Assembly: GCA_900755865.1 (NCBI GenBank) | Contig: CAAEHZ010000550.1 | Coordinates: 1 to 8,383 of the forward strand | Direction of reading: 5' to 3' | Length of the DNA: 8,383 nucleotides | From: Lachnospiraceae bacterium | Lineage (GTDB): Bacteria > Bacillota > Clostridia > Lachnospirales > Lachnospiraceae | Part shown: piece after piece, positions 1 through 5,905 of the stretch | How the letters are laid out: the number at the start of each line of letters is the position of its first letter | How positions within the stretch are numbered: position 1 is the stretch's first letter | Position numbers and translations under genes: made by a program | Notes under the pieces: model-generated | The model's input: only the letters and a program-made list of their open reading frames with translations | Database searches by the model: none | Told to the model about the DNA's origin: nothing

Positions 1-839
1 CCAAACCTTAATGTTTCCTTAACAACTCCTGAAGATTTTTCCTGTTTTCCTGTTTTTCCCCGCTCCGTGGTTTCGTTCTGCTCCTTAGCTTCTTCCCTGT
101 CTTTCGCTGCATTCTCCACTTTTGATTTATTTTCTTCAGTTTTCTCTTCTCCGATTTTCACCTGAACCGGCTTCTTAATATTAAGCGTATCTGCTGTCAC
201 CTGGCAATCGTAGGCAAGAATCTCCACACCTTCCCCTTTTGCCCTCGCCAGTGCCTCCGCAAACTCCGGCTGTAATTCCTGATTGGGCATAAAAAGCTCC
301 GCACCCTCCATCTGAATCACAAACATCACAAAAACACGGTATCCCGACTTTTTTGCCGAAATCAACTCCTCCACATGCTTTACTGCCCGCTGGGAGGGTG
401 CATCCGGAAAACGCAGAATTCCGTTTTCTTCCAAAGTAACGCCCTTCACTTCCAGAAAAATCTTCTCTTTTTCTGTTTCTACATAAAAATCAAATCTGGA
501 ATTTTGAAATTTTGTTTCCGGGCGAATTTCCAACGCCTCCCCGATTTGTCCGGAAAGTCCGCCCTGTTTCAACCACTCATAAACCACCTGATTTGGTGCC
601 TGGGAATCTATATTGAAAATATGTCCATCCTTTTCCACCGACACCAAATCATAGACAGTACTCCGCTTCGGGTTATTGCTTTTTGTCAGATAAACAACTG
701 CCCCCGGCACAAGCAGCTCCCGGCACCTCCCAGTGTTCTTCACATGCACCTTTTCACGGCAGCCATTCAGACTGACATATGCAATAAAGCGGTTTTCCCG
801 TTCTAAAAATTTTCCTCTGATGATATTGCCGTACTGCAC
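1..839 (-). CDS. sfsA: SfsA family protein (sugar fermentation stimulation protein homologue), C-terminus cut by the window edge
   Basis: I translated this frame by hand; it is open from 839 to the window edge, 279 codons. Seen: an N-terminus reading MQYGNIIRGKFLERENRFIA, then VHVKNTGRCRELLVPGA near residues 33-49, NIDSQAPNQVV near 73-83, SRFDFYVE, EVKGVTLEENGILRFPDAPS near 134-153, and FVIQM followed by an AYDC segment. This series is diagnostic of SfsA, a family linked to maltose metabolism in Escherichia coli and resembling nucleases in fold; its biochemical role is unsettled. The start is GTG at 839, six bases after a GGAG ribosome binding site; no ATG in frame fits better and homologues begin at this residue. 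The SfsA domain ends near residue 229 (KPVQVKI), the usual family length, yet the frame continues for at least 50 more residues rich in Glu, Lys, Asn and Thr. It follows the DUF1653 gene by 43 bases and is probably cotranscribed with it. Confidence 0.93.
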   Translation of the reverse strand, partial: MQYGNIIRGKFLERENRFIAYVSLNGCREKVHVKNTGRCRELLVPGAVVYLTKSNNPKRSTVYDLVSVEKDGHIFNIDSQAPNQVVYEWLKQGGLSGQIGEALEIRPETKFQNSRFDFYVETEKEKIFLEVKGVTLEENGILRFPDAPSQRAVKHVEELISAKKSGYRVFVMFVIQMEGAELFMPNQELQPEFAEALARAKGEGVEILAYDCQVTADTLNIKKPVQVKIGEEKTEENKSKVENAAKDREEAKEQNETTERGKTGKQEKSSGVVKETLRF

Positions 840-882
840 CCTAATCTCCAATCCTACACTTTTTGTCCATCGTCTTTAAATA

Positions 883-1509
883 TCAGCGCATCCTGTTACA
901 CTCGTACTTTTCCAGTGTCAGCAGACAATTTTTCAATGCCTCATACTTTTCTTCCACATCCCCTTCATTCAGTTCCACATCACAGGCAATCGCCATCGTT
1001 GTCAGCATATCCTCTGTAATCCTGTGATGCAGCCCTGCAAGGATATTCAGCCGCTGCTCATAGGTATCCGCATCCAGAAATTCCAACACAAAAGGGTCAA
1101 GATTGAGTTCTTCCCCTTCACCTTCAGATGACTTTGCTGTTTCCGTTTCCTTTTCTGCTTCAATCCTATTTCCCGATTCAATTCCTCTGGCTATTTCAGT
1201 CCTTTTTTCTGTTTCAGACCCTCTGTCAGTCCGGTTTTCACCTATATCTACAGACTCTTTGCTCTGCCTGTCTGCCTCTGCTCCCTGCAATTCAAACCGA
1301 AATTCCTGCTCCACATCCGGGTACTTTTCCCTGTCTACCCGGCTGGTAAACATGGAAAGAGGTCTTGCATATATCTTGAAATCTCCGTAAAGTGCCTGAT
1401 AAATAACCAACAATTCCCCTGTTTCCGTATGTTCCGCTACTGCTGTCACCTGATACAGGTTCCCCTTAAAATGTCTGTAAATTTCCTGCGGTTTCGGTAT
1501 AAATGCCAT
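883..1509 (-). CDS. DUF1653 domain protein with charged linker and conserved C-terminal domain
   Basis: The protein has 208 residues. Residues 6-73 are a DUF1653 domain, recognised from KPQEIYRHFKGNLYQV, ETGELLVIYQALYGDF, RPLSMF and VDREKYPDVEQEF. DUF1653 is a small domain of unknown function. Residues 75-135 are a low-complexity linker of Glu, Lys, Arg, Thr and Ser with recurring TE and ET pairs, probably disordered. Residues 138-203 form a second, mostly helical domain (LDPFVLEFLDADTYEQRLNILAGL, shown here only to name its start) that I recall alongside DUF1653 in Lachnospiraceae proteins; it has no function I can name. The ATG is preceded by an AAAGGAT ribosome binding site. The stop is TGA. 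It lies 43 bases upstream of sfsA and 106 bases downstream of the membrane protein gene, with a possible promoter in that gap. No signal peptide or membrane segment is visible. Confidence 0.88.
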   Translation of the reverse strand: MAFIPKPQEIYRHFKGNLYQVTAVAEHTETGELLVIYQALYGDFKIYARPLSMFTSRVDREKYPDVEQEFRFELQGAEADRQSKESVDIGENRTDRGSETEKRTEIARGIESGNRIEAEKETETAKSSEGEGEELNLDPFVLEFLDADTYEQRLNILAGLHHRITEDMLTTMAIACDVELNEGDVEEKYEALKNCLLTLEKYECNRMR

Positions 1510-1606
1510 ATTTTCTATCCTTTCCCACTCTGTCTTTTACTCTGCCTGCATTTCTGCTGTTTTTCCGCTGCTTTCTTTGCTGCTCTCTTTTACTCTTCGT
1601 TTTTAA

Positions 1607-1635
1607 AGTATACCCCTATTTTGAAGAAAAGTCAT
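1607..1635 (-). promoter_or_regulatory. Possible sigma-70 type promoter for the DUF1653-sfsA pair
   Basis: On the minus strand, ATGACT (1635-1630; four of six matches to TTGACA) and TATACT (1612-1607; five of six matches to TATAAT) are separated by exactly 17 bases. The site overlaps the end of the membrane protein gene and lies about 100 bases upstream of the DUF1653 start. The leader between it and the gene is purine-rich and carries GAGTAAAAGA twice. This is a motif match only; no start site is known. Confidence 0.4.
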
Positions 1636-2098
1636 TCAAAACATAACAAAAACTGCTGTTCTCATCCTGAAAATTCAATTTCTGCAGCTCTTCTTCCAGT
1701 CTGCCACACTCTTCCTCGCTCATTCCGCTTAATTCCCTGTGATGCACCCTGATAGTATATTCCCTGCTGCCATCCGTATCAACTACCCTTGTCAGCATAA
1801 TTCCGCTGTTTTCAAAACCTTTTCCCTCGAAATATTCCCTGACCTGCCTTTCCAGATTCTTCTCCTGCTCCCTGTAATATCCTTCCATTTCTGCCGCATC
1901 AAAATCTGTCCTGCTCATCACCGTTCCTGTGAAAGACAAAACAGATACCATAATCAAAAGAACCGTTGCCAGCCAAAATCCCCTGTTACGCCATTCTCTG
2001 ATATTCTGCCGCTCTCTGCCGTTCTGTTCTCTTCTCTGATAGCTCCCAGCTTTCTGTATCCTGCTTGCCTGCCCTGTTTTTGCATGCTCTCTATTCAT
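1616..2098 (-). CDS. Single-pass membrane protein of unknown function
   Basis: I do not recognise this 160-residue protein as a named family. Residues 1-39 are very basic and hydrophilic (many Arg, Gln, Asn). Residues 41-61 (FWLATVLLIMVSVLSFTGTV) form one transmembrane helix. Residues 62-160 are a charged extracytoplasmic or periplasm-equivalent region with a likely coiled-coil segment near 66-90 and a possible small folded domain near 99-155 (GIMLTRVVDTDGSREYTIRV, then a helix rich in Glu). The basic N-terminus predicts N-in, C-out topology. The coding strand is supported by a strong GGGAGG ribosome binding site nine bases before the ATG and by a typical membrane-protein pattern; the long opposite-strand frame here has neither. 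Its start overlaps by four bases (ATGA) the stop of a possible 21-residue ORF. It is followed by the DUF1653 gene. Function is unknown; an envelope or sporulation-type protein is possible, but nothing in the sequence proves this. Confidence 0.75.
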   Translation of the reverse strand: MNREHAKTGQASRIQKAGSYQRREQNGRERQNIREWRNRGFWLATVLLIMVSVLSFTGTVMSRTDFDAAEMEGYYREQEKNLERQVREYFEGKGFENSGIMLTRVVDTDGSREYTIRVHHRELSGMSEEECGRLEEELQKLNFQDENSSFCYVLNDFSSK

Positions 2099-2160
2099 CC
2101 TGATTTTCCTCCCTGTTCAGACACTTTTTCAAACAATTTCGCCGCATCCTTACTTAGCAT
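2095..2160 (-). CDS. Possible 21-residue ORF coupled to the membrane protein gene
   Basis: This frame reads MLSKDAAKLFEKVSEQGGKS plus G, then a TGA that overlaps the ATG of the membrane protein gene (ATGA). The peptide would be a small amphipathic helix. The same frame stays open upstream to about 2247 but has no ATG, GTG or TTG there, so this may be the tail of a decayed gene. The ribosome binding site is weak (AAGAAG). The overlap suggests translational coupling if it is real. I assign no function. Confidence 0.3.
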   Translation of the reverse strand: MLSKDAAKLFEKVSEQGGKSG

Positions 2161-2174
2161 GATGCTTCTTGTTT

Positions 2175-2261
2175 TTATCCCGCTTCTGAGTCCTTTGAAT
2201 ATCTTGAATACCTTGAATAAAGAGTAATACTTTTTGAGTCCAATAAAACTCCCTTCATCAT
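2175..2261 (-). CDS. Possible 28-residue ORF containing a triplicated tripeptide
   Basis: The frame starts with two ATG codons (2261 and 2258) just after AAAGGA and reads MMKGVLLDSKSITL, then YSR-YSR-YSK, then DSEAG and TAA. The three YSR/K units come from a 9-base tandem repeat. It ends 14 bases before the 21-residue ORF, in a different frame. A frame-shifted remnant of one small gene is as likely as a real peptide gene. With 2262-2346, where I see nothing, this is all that the 2101-2346 stretch holds. Confidence 0.2.
   Translation of the reverse strand: MMKGVLLDSKSITLYSRYSRYSKDSEAG
2193..2219 (-). repeat. Three tandem copies of a 9-base unit
   Basis: On the minus strand the units are TATTCAAGG, TATTCAAGA and TATTCAAAG. 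They differ only in the last two bases, and they encode YSR, YSR and YSK in one frame. This is a short tandem repeat without a known role. Confidence 0.7.
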
Positions 2262-2346
2262 CTTCCTTTCAGGCTTTATTGAAAAATTTAACGCAAAAAA
2301 TTGCCTGCTTTTACCTTTACAATCGTCCCACCTATTCCAGGCATAC

Positions 2347-2380
2347 AAAAACGGGTAGCCGTCACCAGCTACCCGTTTTT
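2347..2380 (-). terminator. Rho-independent terminator after csm6, probably bidirectional
   Basis: A perfect 9-base-pair stem (ACGGGTAGC at 2351-2359, GCTACCCGT at 2368-2376) encloses an 8-base loop. It is flanked by A-runs and T-runs on both sides, giving a five-T tract on the minus strand. It starts eight bases beyond the csm6 stop, so it should end the CRISPR-csm6 transcript. The symmetric flanks would also work on the plus strand. Confidence 0.92.
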
Positions 2381-2388
2381 ATAACTTT

Positions 2389-3720
2389 CTATGCATCAAT
2401 CTCTTTCAATATTCTCATATTCATTTCATCATAAGACTTCCAGTACTCCTTTTTAACAGAAATGCCTGTATAATAAAATAAATTTTGTATCATCTGCATT
2501 ATCTTTGTCGAAGTAAACCCTGTCTTCTGAATAATCGTTTCTTCTGTCACAGATATCACATCATGTGCTGCATCATTTCGTATCTGTTCTTCAACAGAAC
2601 GTAATTTTTCCACCAGTTCCTTTAATGTACTATTGTCAGAGAAATGGTCTATGAGGTATTTTAAATGGACAGCATAAATATCAGTTCCATTAAATTTCCC
2701 CTGAAACGCCTTGTCCAGAACCTGCTCTTCTTCTGTTCCCTGCAATTTGCTTTCCGACCATTGTCTTCTTGAAACTTTTTTATACTTTTTGACTTCGCAG
2801 TAATCGTTAATATCCACACCACATTGCTTTTTTAGTACCAATTCAAACAAATCCACAAGCAATGGGGTAATTGCTCTTATAAAATCAACATACTCTCCTC
2901 TCTTTAAACGCACATCCATATTTAAAGCATATTCAAATAACTTGCGGTCGGAAGAAGCCTTTACAGGAATACAATCAAAACCCGTCTGCCTCGCAATTTT
3001 ATCCACCCCGGCGAAATCCAGCAGTACCCTCCTTGATGCCAGTTCAATAATAGAACGATACTTCCTTACATCTTCCTGTTTCATCGTTTCCGTTACGGAT
3101 AAGGCAGCGTTATAATCATATGCCTCAATATGTTTTTTAATTATCTCTTCCTGCTTTATCTTTTTTAAACTCGGGCAGGTAATCTCTTTACAGCGATTTT
3201 TTGCATCAGGCAAGTTGTCCTGGTTCAAATCCCATAAGGTTTCCACATCATATCCCTTATGAATATGTTCATTCATTCCTTTTTCCGGTGTTGCAACCTG
3301 GATTAGTGTTGCCGAAAATTCCCCTATTGTCTGCAAAACCAGCAATCCGCTTTTCATTGCAGGAGTTCCTGATGATATATTCAGCAACAGCGAATCTCCT
3401 TCTTTCATAGAAGCATATATGTTTTGAATAATCGCTCTGAAATCCTCATAAAAATAATCAAATTCATGGACATTTGACAGTTCCCTTCGCTCCACAATTT
3501 CATATTCTATTGTACGGCTTTGCAATTTTTCCAAACGTTCCAGACAATACAGGTATCGATTATCTTTTTCCTGATTTTCCAGCATTTCCCTCGACATATA
3601 TAGAATTACCTTGTCCGGCTTATAATATCTGCATATATGTAAAACTGCTCCCTCATAACAATTACTTGCTGAAATCGGGTCTGTGCCGCCAACCGGTGTA
3701 AATAAAATAGTCTTTCCCAC
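2389..3720 (-). CDS. csm6: Csm6, CARF-HEPN ribonuclease activated by cyclic oligoadenylate
   Basis: The protein has 443 residues, normal for Csm6. The N-terminal CARF domain shows FTPVGGTDPI at 7-16 and the ligand-loop motif NISSGTPAMKSG at 114-125. The C-terminal HEPN domain carries the catalytic RX4H motif as RNDAAH, Arg381 to His386. Family knowledge: Csm6 dimers bind cyclic oligoadenylate made by Cas10 after target RNA recognition and then degrade RNA non-specifically in the cytoplasm, causing dormancy or helping clear phage. Type III-A relatives in Firmicutes usually respond to cA6; the ligand cannot be read from this sequence. The start is GTG (3718-3720), preceded by GAGG eight bases upstream; a stop in frame upstream and no ATG rule out a longer form. 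It is separated from csm5 by the array and the broken adaptation genes, so it depends on read-through from the array or on its own promoter, which I could not identify. It looks intact. Confidence 0.97.
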   Translation of the reverse strand: MGKTILFTPVGGTDPISASNCYEGAVLHICRYYKPDKVILYMSREMLENQEKDNRYLYCLERLEKLQSRTIEYEIVERRELSNVHEFDYFYEDFRAIIQNIYASMKEGDSLLLNISSGTPAMKSGLLVLQTIGEFSATLIQVATPEKGMNEHIHKGYDVETLWDLNQDNLPDAKNRCKEITCPSLKKIKQEEIIKKHIEAYDYNAALSVTETMKQEDVRKYRSIIELASRRVLLDFAGVDKIARQTGFDCIPVKASSDRKLFEYALNMDVRLKRGEYVDFIRAITPLLVDLFELVLKKQCGVDINDYCEVKKYKKVSRRQWSESKLQGTEEEQVLDKAFQGKFNGTDIYAVHLKYLIDHFSDNSTLKELVEKLRSVEEQIRNDAAHDVISVTEETIIQKTGFTSTKIMQMIQNLFYYTGISVKKEYWKSYDEMNMRILKEIDA

Positions 3721-3734
3721 TTTTTCGTCCTCAC

Positions 3735-3803
3735 TTAAATAATAATTACCTCTTCGTCCTCAATAACAGAATTGACTCCAAAAAGATTTACTTCTCCGTT
3801 CCC
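3735..3803 (-). pseudogene. cas2: Probable remnant of the C-terminal tail of Cas2
   Basis: Directly after the cas1 remnant, the frame reads GNGEVNLFGVNSVIEDEEV, then III and TAA. A GNGEV-type turn followed by an acidic stretch and a final run of Ile resembles the last strand of many Cas2 proteins (…IGxGE…DEEVxII). Only about 22 residues remain and there is no start codon or ribosome binding site. The position is right: Cas2 normally follows Cas1. The match is from memory on a short segment, so a different small gene tail is possible. The stop lies 14 bases before the csm6 GTG. Confidence 0.5.
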
Positions 3804-3959
3804 TCATATCCCATAACCTGCTCTATGCTTTTTGCTGTATCCAATTCTTGATACATATTTTTCATTTCTTTTAATCATTCCATCTCTATATTTTACCTGA
3901 AAACGATTATCCGCAATCCCTATACTTGCTCCCTGCTCACAGACATACAAATATCCCAT
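3797..3959 (-). pseudogene. cas1: Remnant of cas1 with a large internal deletion, a frame change and loss of the C-terminal half
   Basis: The frame begins with ATG at 3959, behind a good ribosome binding site (GAGGTG). It reads MGYLYVCEQGASIGIADNRF and QVKYRDGMIKR, which is the conserved N-terminus of Cas1 (residues 1-31). From 3868, shifted by one base, the sequence reads EMKNMYQELDTAKSIEQVMG followed by YEGT, which matches an internal Cas1 helix ending in the EQVMGYEG segment, roughly residues 155-180 of a full protein. The intervening residues and everything after YEGT are missing, including the metal-binding Glu, His and Asp residues. In the first frame translation stops at 3804 after 51 residues. 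Full-length Cas1 has about 330 residues and is the integrase that inserts new spacers, so this copy cannot function. It lies about 60 bases beyond the last repeat, a normal place for cas1. Confidence 0.8.
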
Positions 3960-4017
3960 CCACACACCTCTTTTCACTTTCCTCAGTTGTTCTTCGATTA
4001 AAGAACCTCTTATATAT

Positions 4018-4054
4018 TCCACCGTCCCCTTTCGGGGGTTTGCTAATTCTCTAT
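4018..4054 (-). repeat. Degenerate terminal CRISPR repeat (trailer end)
   Basis: On the minus strand the first 16 bases match the consensus repeat exactly. The hairpin becomes CCCCC-GAAA-GGGG with one added base, and the last bases diverge, so the 8-base crRNA handle is lost. CRISPR arrays usually decay at the end far from the leader, so this fixes the direction of the array: transcription runs from high to low coordinates. Confidence 0.9.
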
Positions 4055-4632
4055 TTAATTCAAAAACACAGGAGGACAAAAAATGAAAGTTTCCGTCCCC
4101 TTCCGGGGTTTGCTAATTCTCTATAATGAAAAAGGTCTTTTGCGCTGGATACGGGATGTTTCCGTCCCCTCCCGGGGTTTGCTAATTCTCTATAGAATAT
4201 GAAACTTATTGGTAAAAAGACTTATAGCGTGGTTTCCGTCCCCTTCCGGGGTTTGCTAATTCTCTATCTTCCGCTACTCAAATGCTGACGTGGTTTTTAA
4301 CGTCGTTTCCGTCCCCTTCCGGGGTTTACTAATTCTCTATGAAGATATCAACTTCGATTAAAAAAGGAAATGGAAAGTTTCCGTCCCCTTCCGGGGTTTG
4401 CTAATTCTCTATCCAGAAAAATTATATCGGGATGAAAGGGGATTTATATGTTTCCGTCCCCTTCCGGGGTTTGCTAATTCTCTATCACACAAAAATATTA
4501 TACGAAAGGAGATTACTGCTAGTTTCCGTCCCCTATCGGGGTTTGCTAATTCTCTATCCTTACTGAATTTTCTCGTAAAGATGAAATGTCATCTAAGTTT
4601 CCGTCCCCTTCCGGGGTTTGCTAATTCTCTAT
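4018..4632 (-). CRISPR. Type III-A CRISPR array: nine 36-base repeats, eight spacers
   Basis: Repeats lie at 4597-4632, 4522-4557, 4450-4485, 4377-4412, 4305-4340, 4232-4267, 4158-4193, 4089-4124, and a degenerate last copy at 4018-4054. In the transcribed (minus) direction each begins ATAGAGAATTAGCAAA, continues with the hairpin CCCC-GGAA-GGGG and ends with ACGGAAAC. That last octamer is the expected 5' handle of the mature crRNA after Cas6 cleavage and resembles the handle of other type III-A systems. Spacers, from the leader end, are 39, 36, 37, 36, 37, 38, 33 and 34 bases. Single-copy variants: the loop is GATA at 4522 and GGGA at 4158; the copy at 4305 has AGT for AGC. The spacers are all different, and I saw no long match to the rest of the window. 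Their plus-strand sense looks like coding DNA, so the crRNAs would be antisense to transcripts. Confidence 0.98.
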
Positions 4633-4777
4633 CCTGTCCCTCAAAACCCTTGTTTTTTCCGGGGCAAAAAGCTAATTTGCGGCTCAAACCAAAATTGGCT
4701 CAGATTTTTTTGCTCTCTGCCCCACAATAATACCTGATTTTGCAGTATTTATGCGCATCGGCGCAAAATAGCATCCT
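4633..4777 (-). promoter_or_regulatory. CRISPR leader between csm5 and the first repeat
   Basis: This AT-rich 145-base stretch has no gene of its own and sits at the intact end of the array, where a leader is expected. It contains a small hairpin just after the csm5 stop (TGCGC at 4752-4756 against GCGCA at 4761-4765) and a repeat-like block at 4647-4677. I could not find a convincing -35/-10 pair, so the array may be transcribed by read-through from csm5 or from a promoter that I do not recognise. Confidence 0.7.
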
Positions 4778-5905
4778 TTATACCTGCTCATAGAATATCT
4801 GCCCGATTCCCATATCATATAATTTGCCCTGATATACTGTACACTTACATACATGTGGCGCAATCTGCAAGTCAATATCCCTCCCATGTTTATGGTCAGA
4901 ATAATTTCTTCCCAGTGTTGCCTGAAAAATCCTGTCAATCAACCAAACTGCATCCTTTCCAAACATTGCATACATTACTGTCTTAGATACATATCCACAA
5001 CCGCCACCCAGAAATACCGCATTTTCTTCCTCTATATTTCTTCGGAAGCGACTGTAAAAATATTGATTACTCAAATCTCTGAATACCAGCATTGCATCCA
5101 TGATATCCTCTATGGTATATGCGCATAATGACGAATCAATCTTTAAATCAAAATGAATCTCTGTTCCGGGAACCAGTGTTTCTCTTAATATAGGAAGTAA
5201 TTTTCTTTTTCCTTCTAAGGTAACATCTATTTTCTGGCTCAGGGTCAGACATTCCGCAGAAACTGGATAACTGTCGCCCACAGAAATCCCGGCCATACAA
5301 TCATTAACTGCATTATTGCTTTTTTTGTCATCCCTTTGTAAACAATAAAAGGTGTCTTTCTCCAGTTCCGTTATTTCGTGCTTTAAATAGTTATTCCGTC
5401 CCATCTTTTCTCCGGAACCACGCTTAAACTGTTCACGATTCATACGGTATTTTTCGGGTTTTTCCGTAATTTCTTTTATCAGCAGCGCTGTTCGTATCAT
5501 CCCCTTAATACTGCTTCCCGGCACATATGGCATTCCATAGGCATCCTTTACAAAAGCAGATATTCCCTTTGGTCTGCTATTTCTATCCTGAAAAGCCTCT
5601 CCCGCGTCCAGTTCATATTTTGCCCACCGCTCATAGTCCTGCTGCCGAAACTGTTTCTGCGCCAGCCAGTTAGACAGGGACATCTGATTGTTACGACTGT
5701 CCATCATGAACTTTTCATATTCATCGGATAATCCTCTTTTTCTCAAATCATCATACATTGTGTAAATATCCGGAATAATGACACGGTGATTCCATGGCAT
5801 ATAAATATATTCTTTTTTACCGATTTCTTCTCCGCTCCCAATAAAAATCGGAGATACCGCACGAATCGTCATTTTATAATTTTTGAAACATTGTTGCATT
5901 ATCAT
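4778..5905 (-). CDS. csm5: Csm5, RAMP subunit capping the crRNA 3' end of the type III-A complex
   Basis: The protein has 375 residues, typical of Csm5. An N-terminal RAMP domain starts with KMTIRAVSPIFIGSGEEIGK (residues 11-30), followed by the conserved VPGSSIKGMIRTALL at 128-142. The second half has MAGISVGDS at 204-212, the glycine-rich FLGGGCGYVSKT at 298-309, and the characteristic end HVCKCTVYQGKLYDMGIGQI. Family knowledge: Csm5 binds the Csm3 filament at the crRNA 3' end, is needed for crRNA maturation, and can recruit host nucleases. The ATG at 5905 overlaps the csm4 stop (ATGA). However, the G-rich GGGGG that could act as ribosome binding site is only one base before that ATG; it is seven bases before the ATG at 5899, which may be the true start (MQQCFKNYKM). 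It is the last gene before the leader and array. Confidence 0.96.
   Translation of the reverse strand: MIMQQCFKNYKMTIRAVSPIFIGSGEEIGKKEYIYMPWNHRVIIPDIYTMYDDLRKRGLSDEYEKFMMDSRNNQMSLSNWLAQKQFRQQDYERWAKYELDAGEAFQDRNSRPKGISAFVKDAYGMPYVPGSSIKGMIRTALLIKEITEKPEKYRMNREQFKRGSGEKMGRNNYLKHEITELEKDTFYCLQRDDKKSNNAVNDCMAGISVGDSYPVSAECLTLSQKIDVTLEGKRKLLPILRETLVPGTEIHFDLKIDSSLCAYTIEDIMDAMLVFRDLSNQYFYSRFRRNIEEENAVFLGGGCGYVSKTVMYAMFGKDAVWLIDRIFQATLGRNYSDHKHGRDIDLQIAPHVCKCTVYQGKLYDMGIGQIFYEQV

Noticed and set aside
375..806. A 143-residue plus-strand frame
   Set aside because: It lies antisense to sfsA, whose minus-strand translation matches a known family along its whole length.
1739..2227. A 162-residue plus-strand frame opposite the membrane protein gene
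   Set aside because: Low-quality composition, no ribosome binding site, and antisense to a frame with a strong ribosome binding site and a clear membrane helix.
3989..4006. Inverted repeat GTTCTT-CGATTA-AAGAAC between the array and the cas1 remnant
   Set aside because: Six-base stem with no T-run; too weak to call a terminator or an operator.
3804..4079. A 91-residue minus-strand frame starting inside the CRISPR array
   Set aside because: Its first 40 residues are translated repeat and trailer; only the part from 3959 has a ribosome binding site, and that part is the cas1 remnant.
3992..4362. An 11-base match (CTTCGATTAAA) between the trailer (3992-4002) and a spacer (4352-4362)
   Set aside because: A match this short is expected by chance in a window of this size and is not evidence of self-targeting.
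4398..4730. A plus-strand frame with the repeated peptide FRPLPGFANSL
   Set aside because: It is the translation of CRISPR repeats, not a protein with tandem repeats.
4752..4765. Hairpin TGCGC-ATCG-GCGCA just after csm5
   Set aside because: Only five pairs and no T-run on the minus strand, so not a convincing terminator; mentioned within the leader.
4684..4938. An 84-residue minus-strand frame across the leader and the end of csm5
   Set aside because: Overlaps csm5 in another frame and has no ribosome binding site or recognisable motif.
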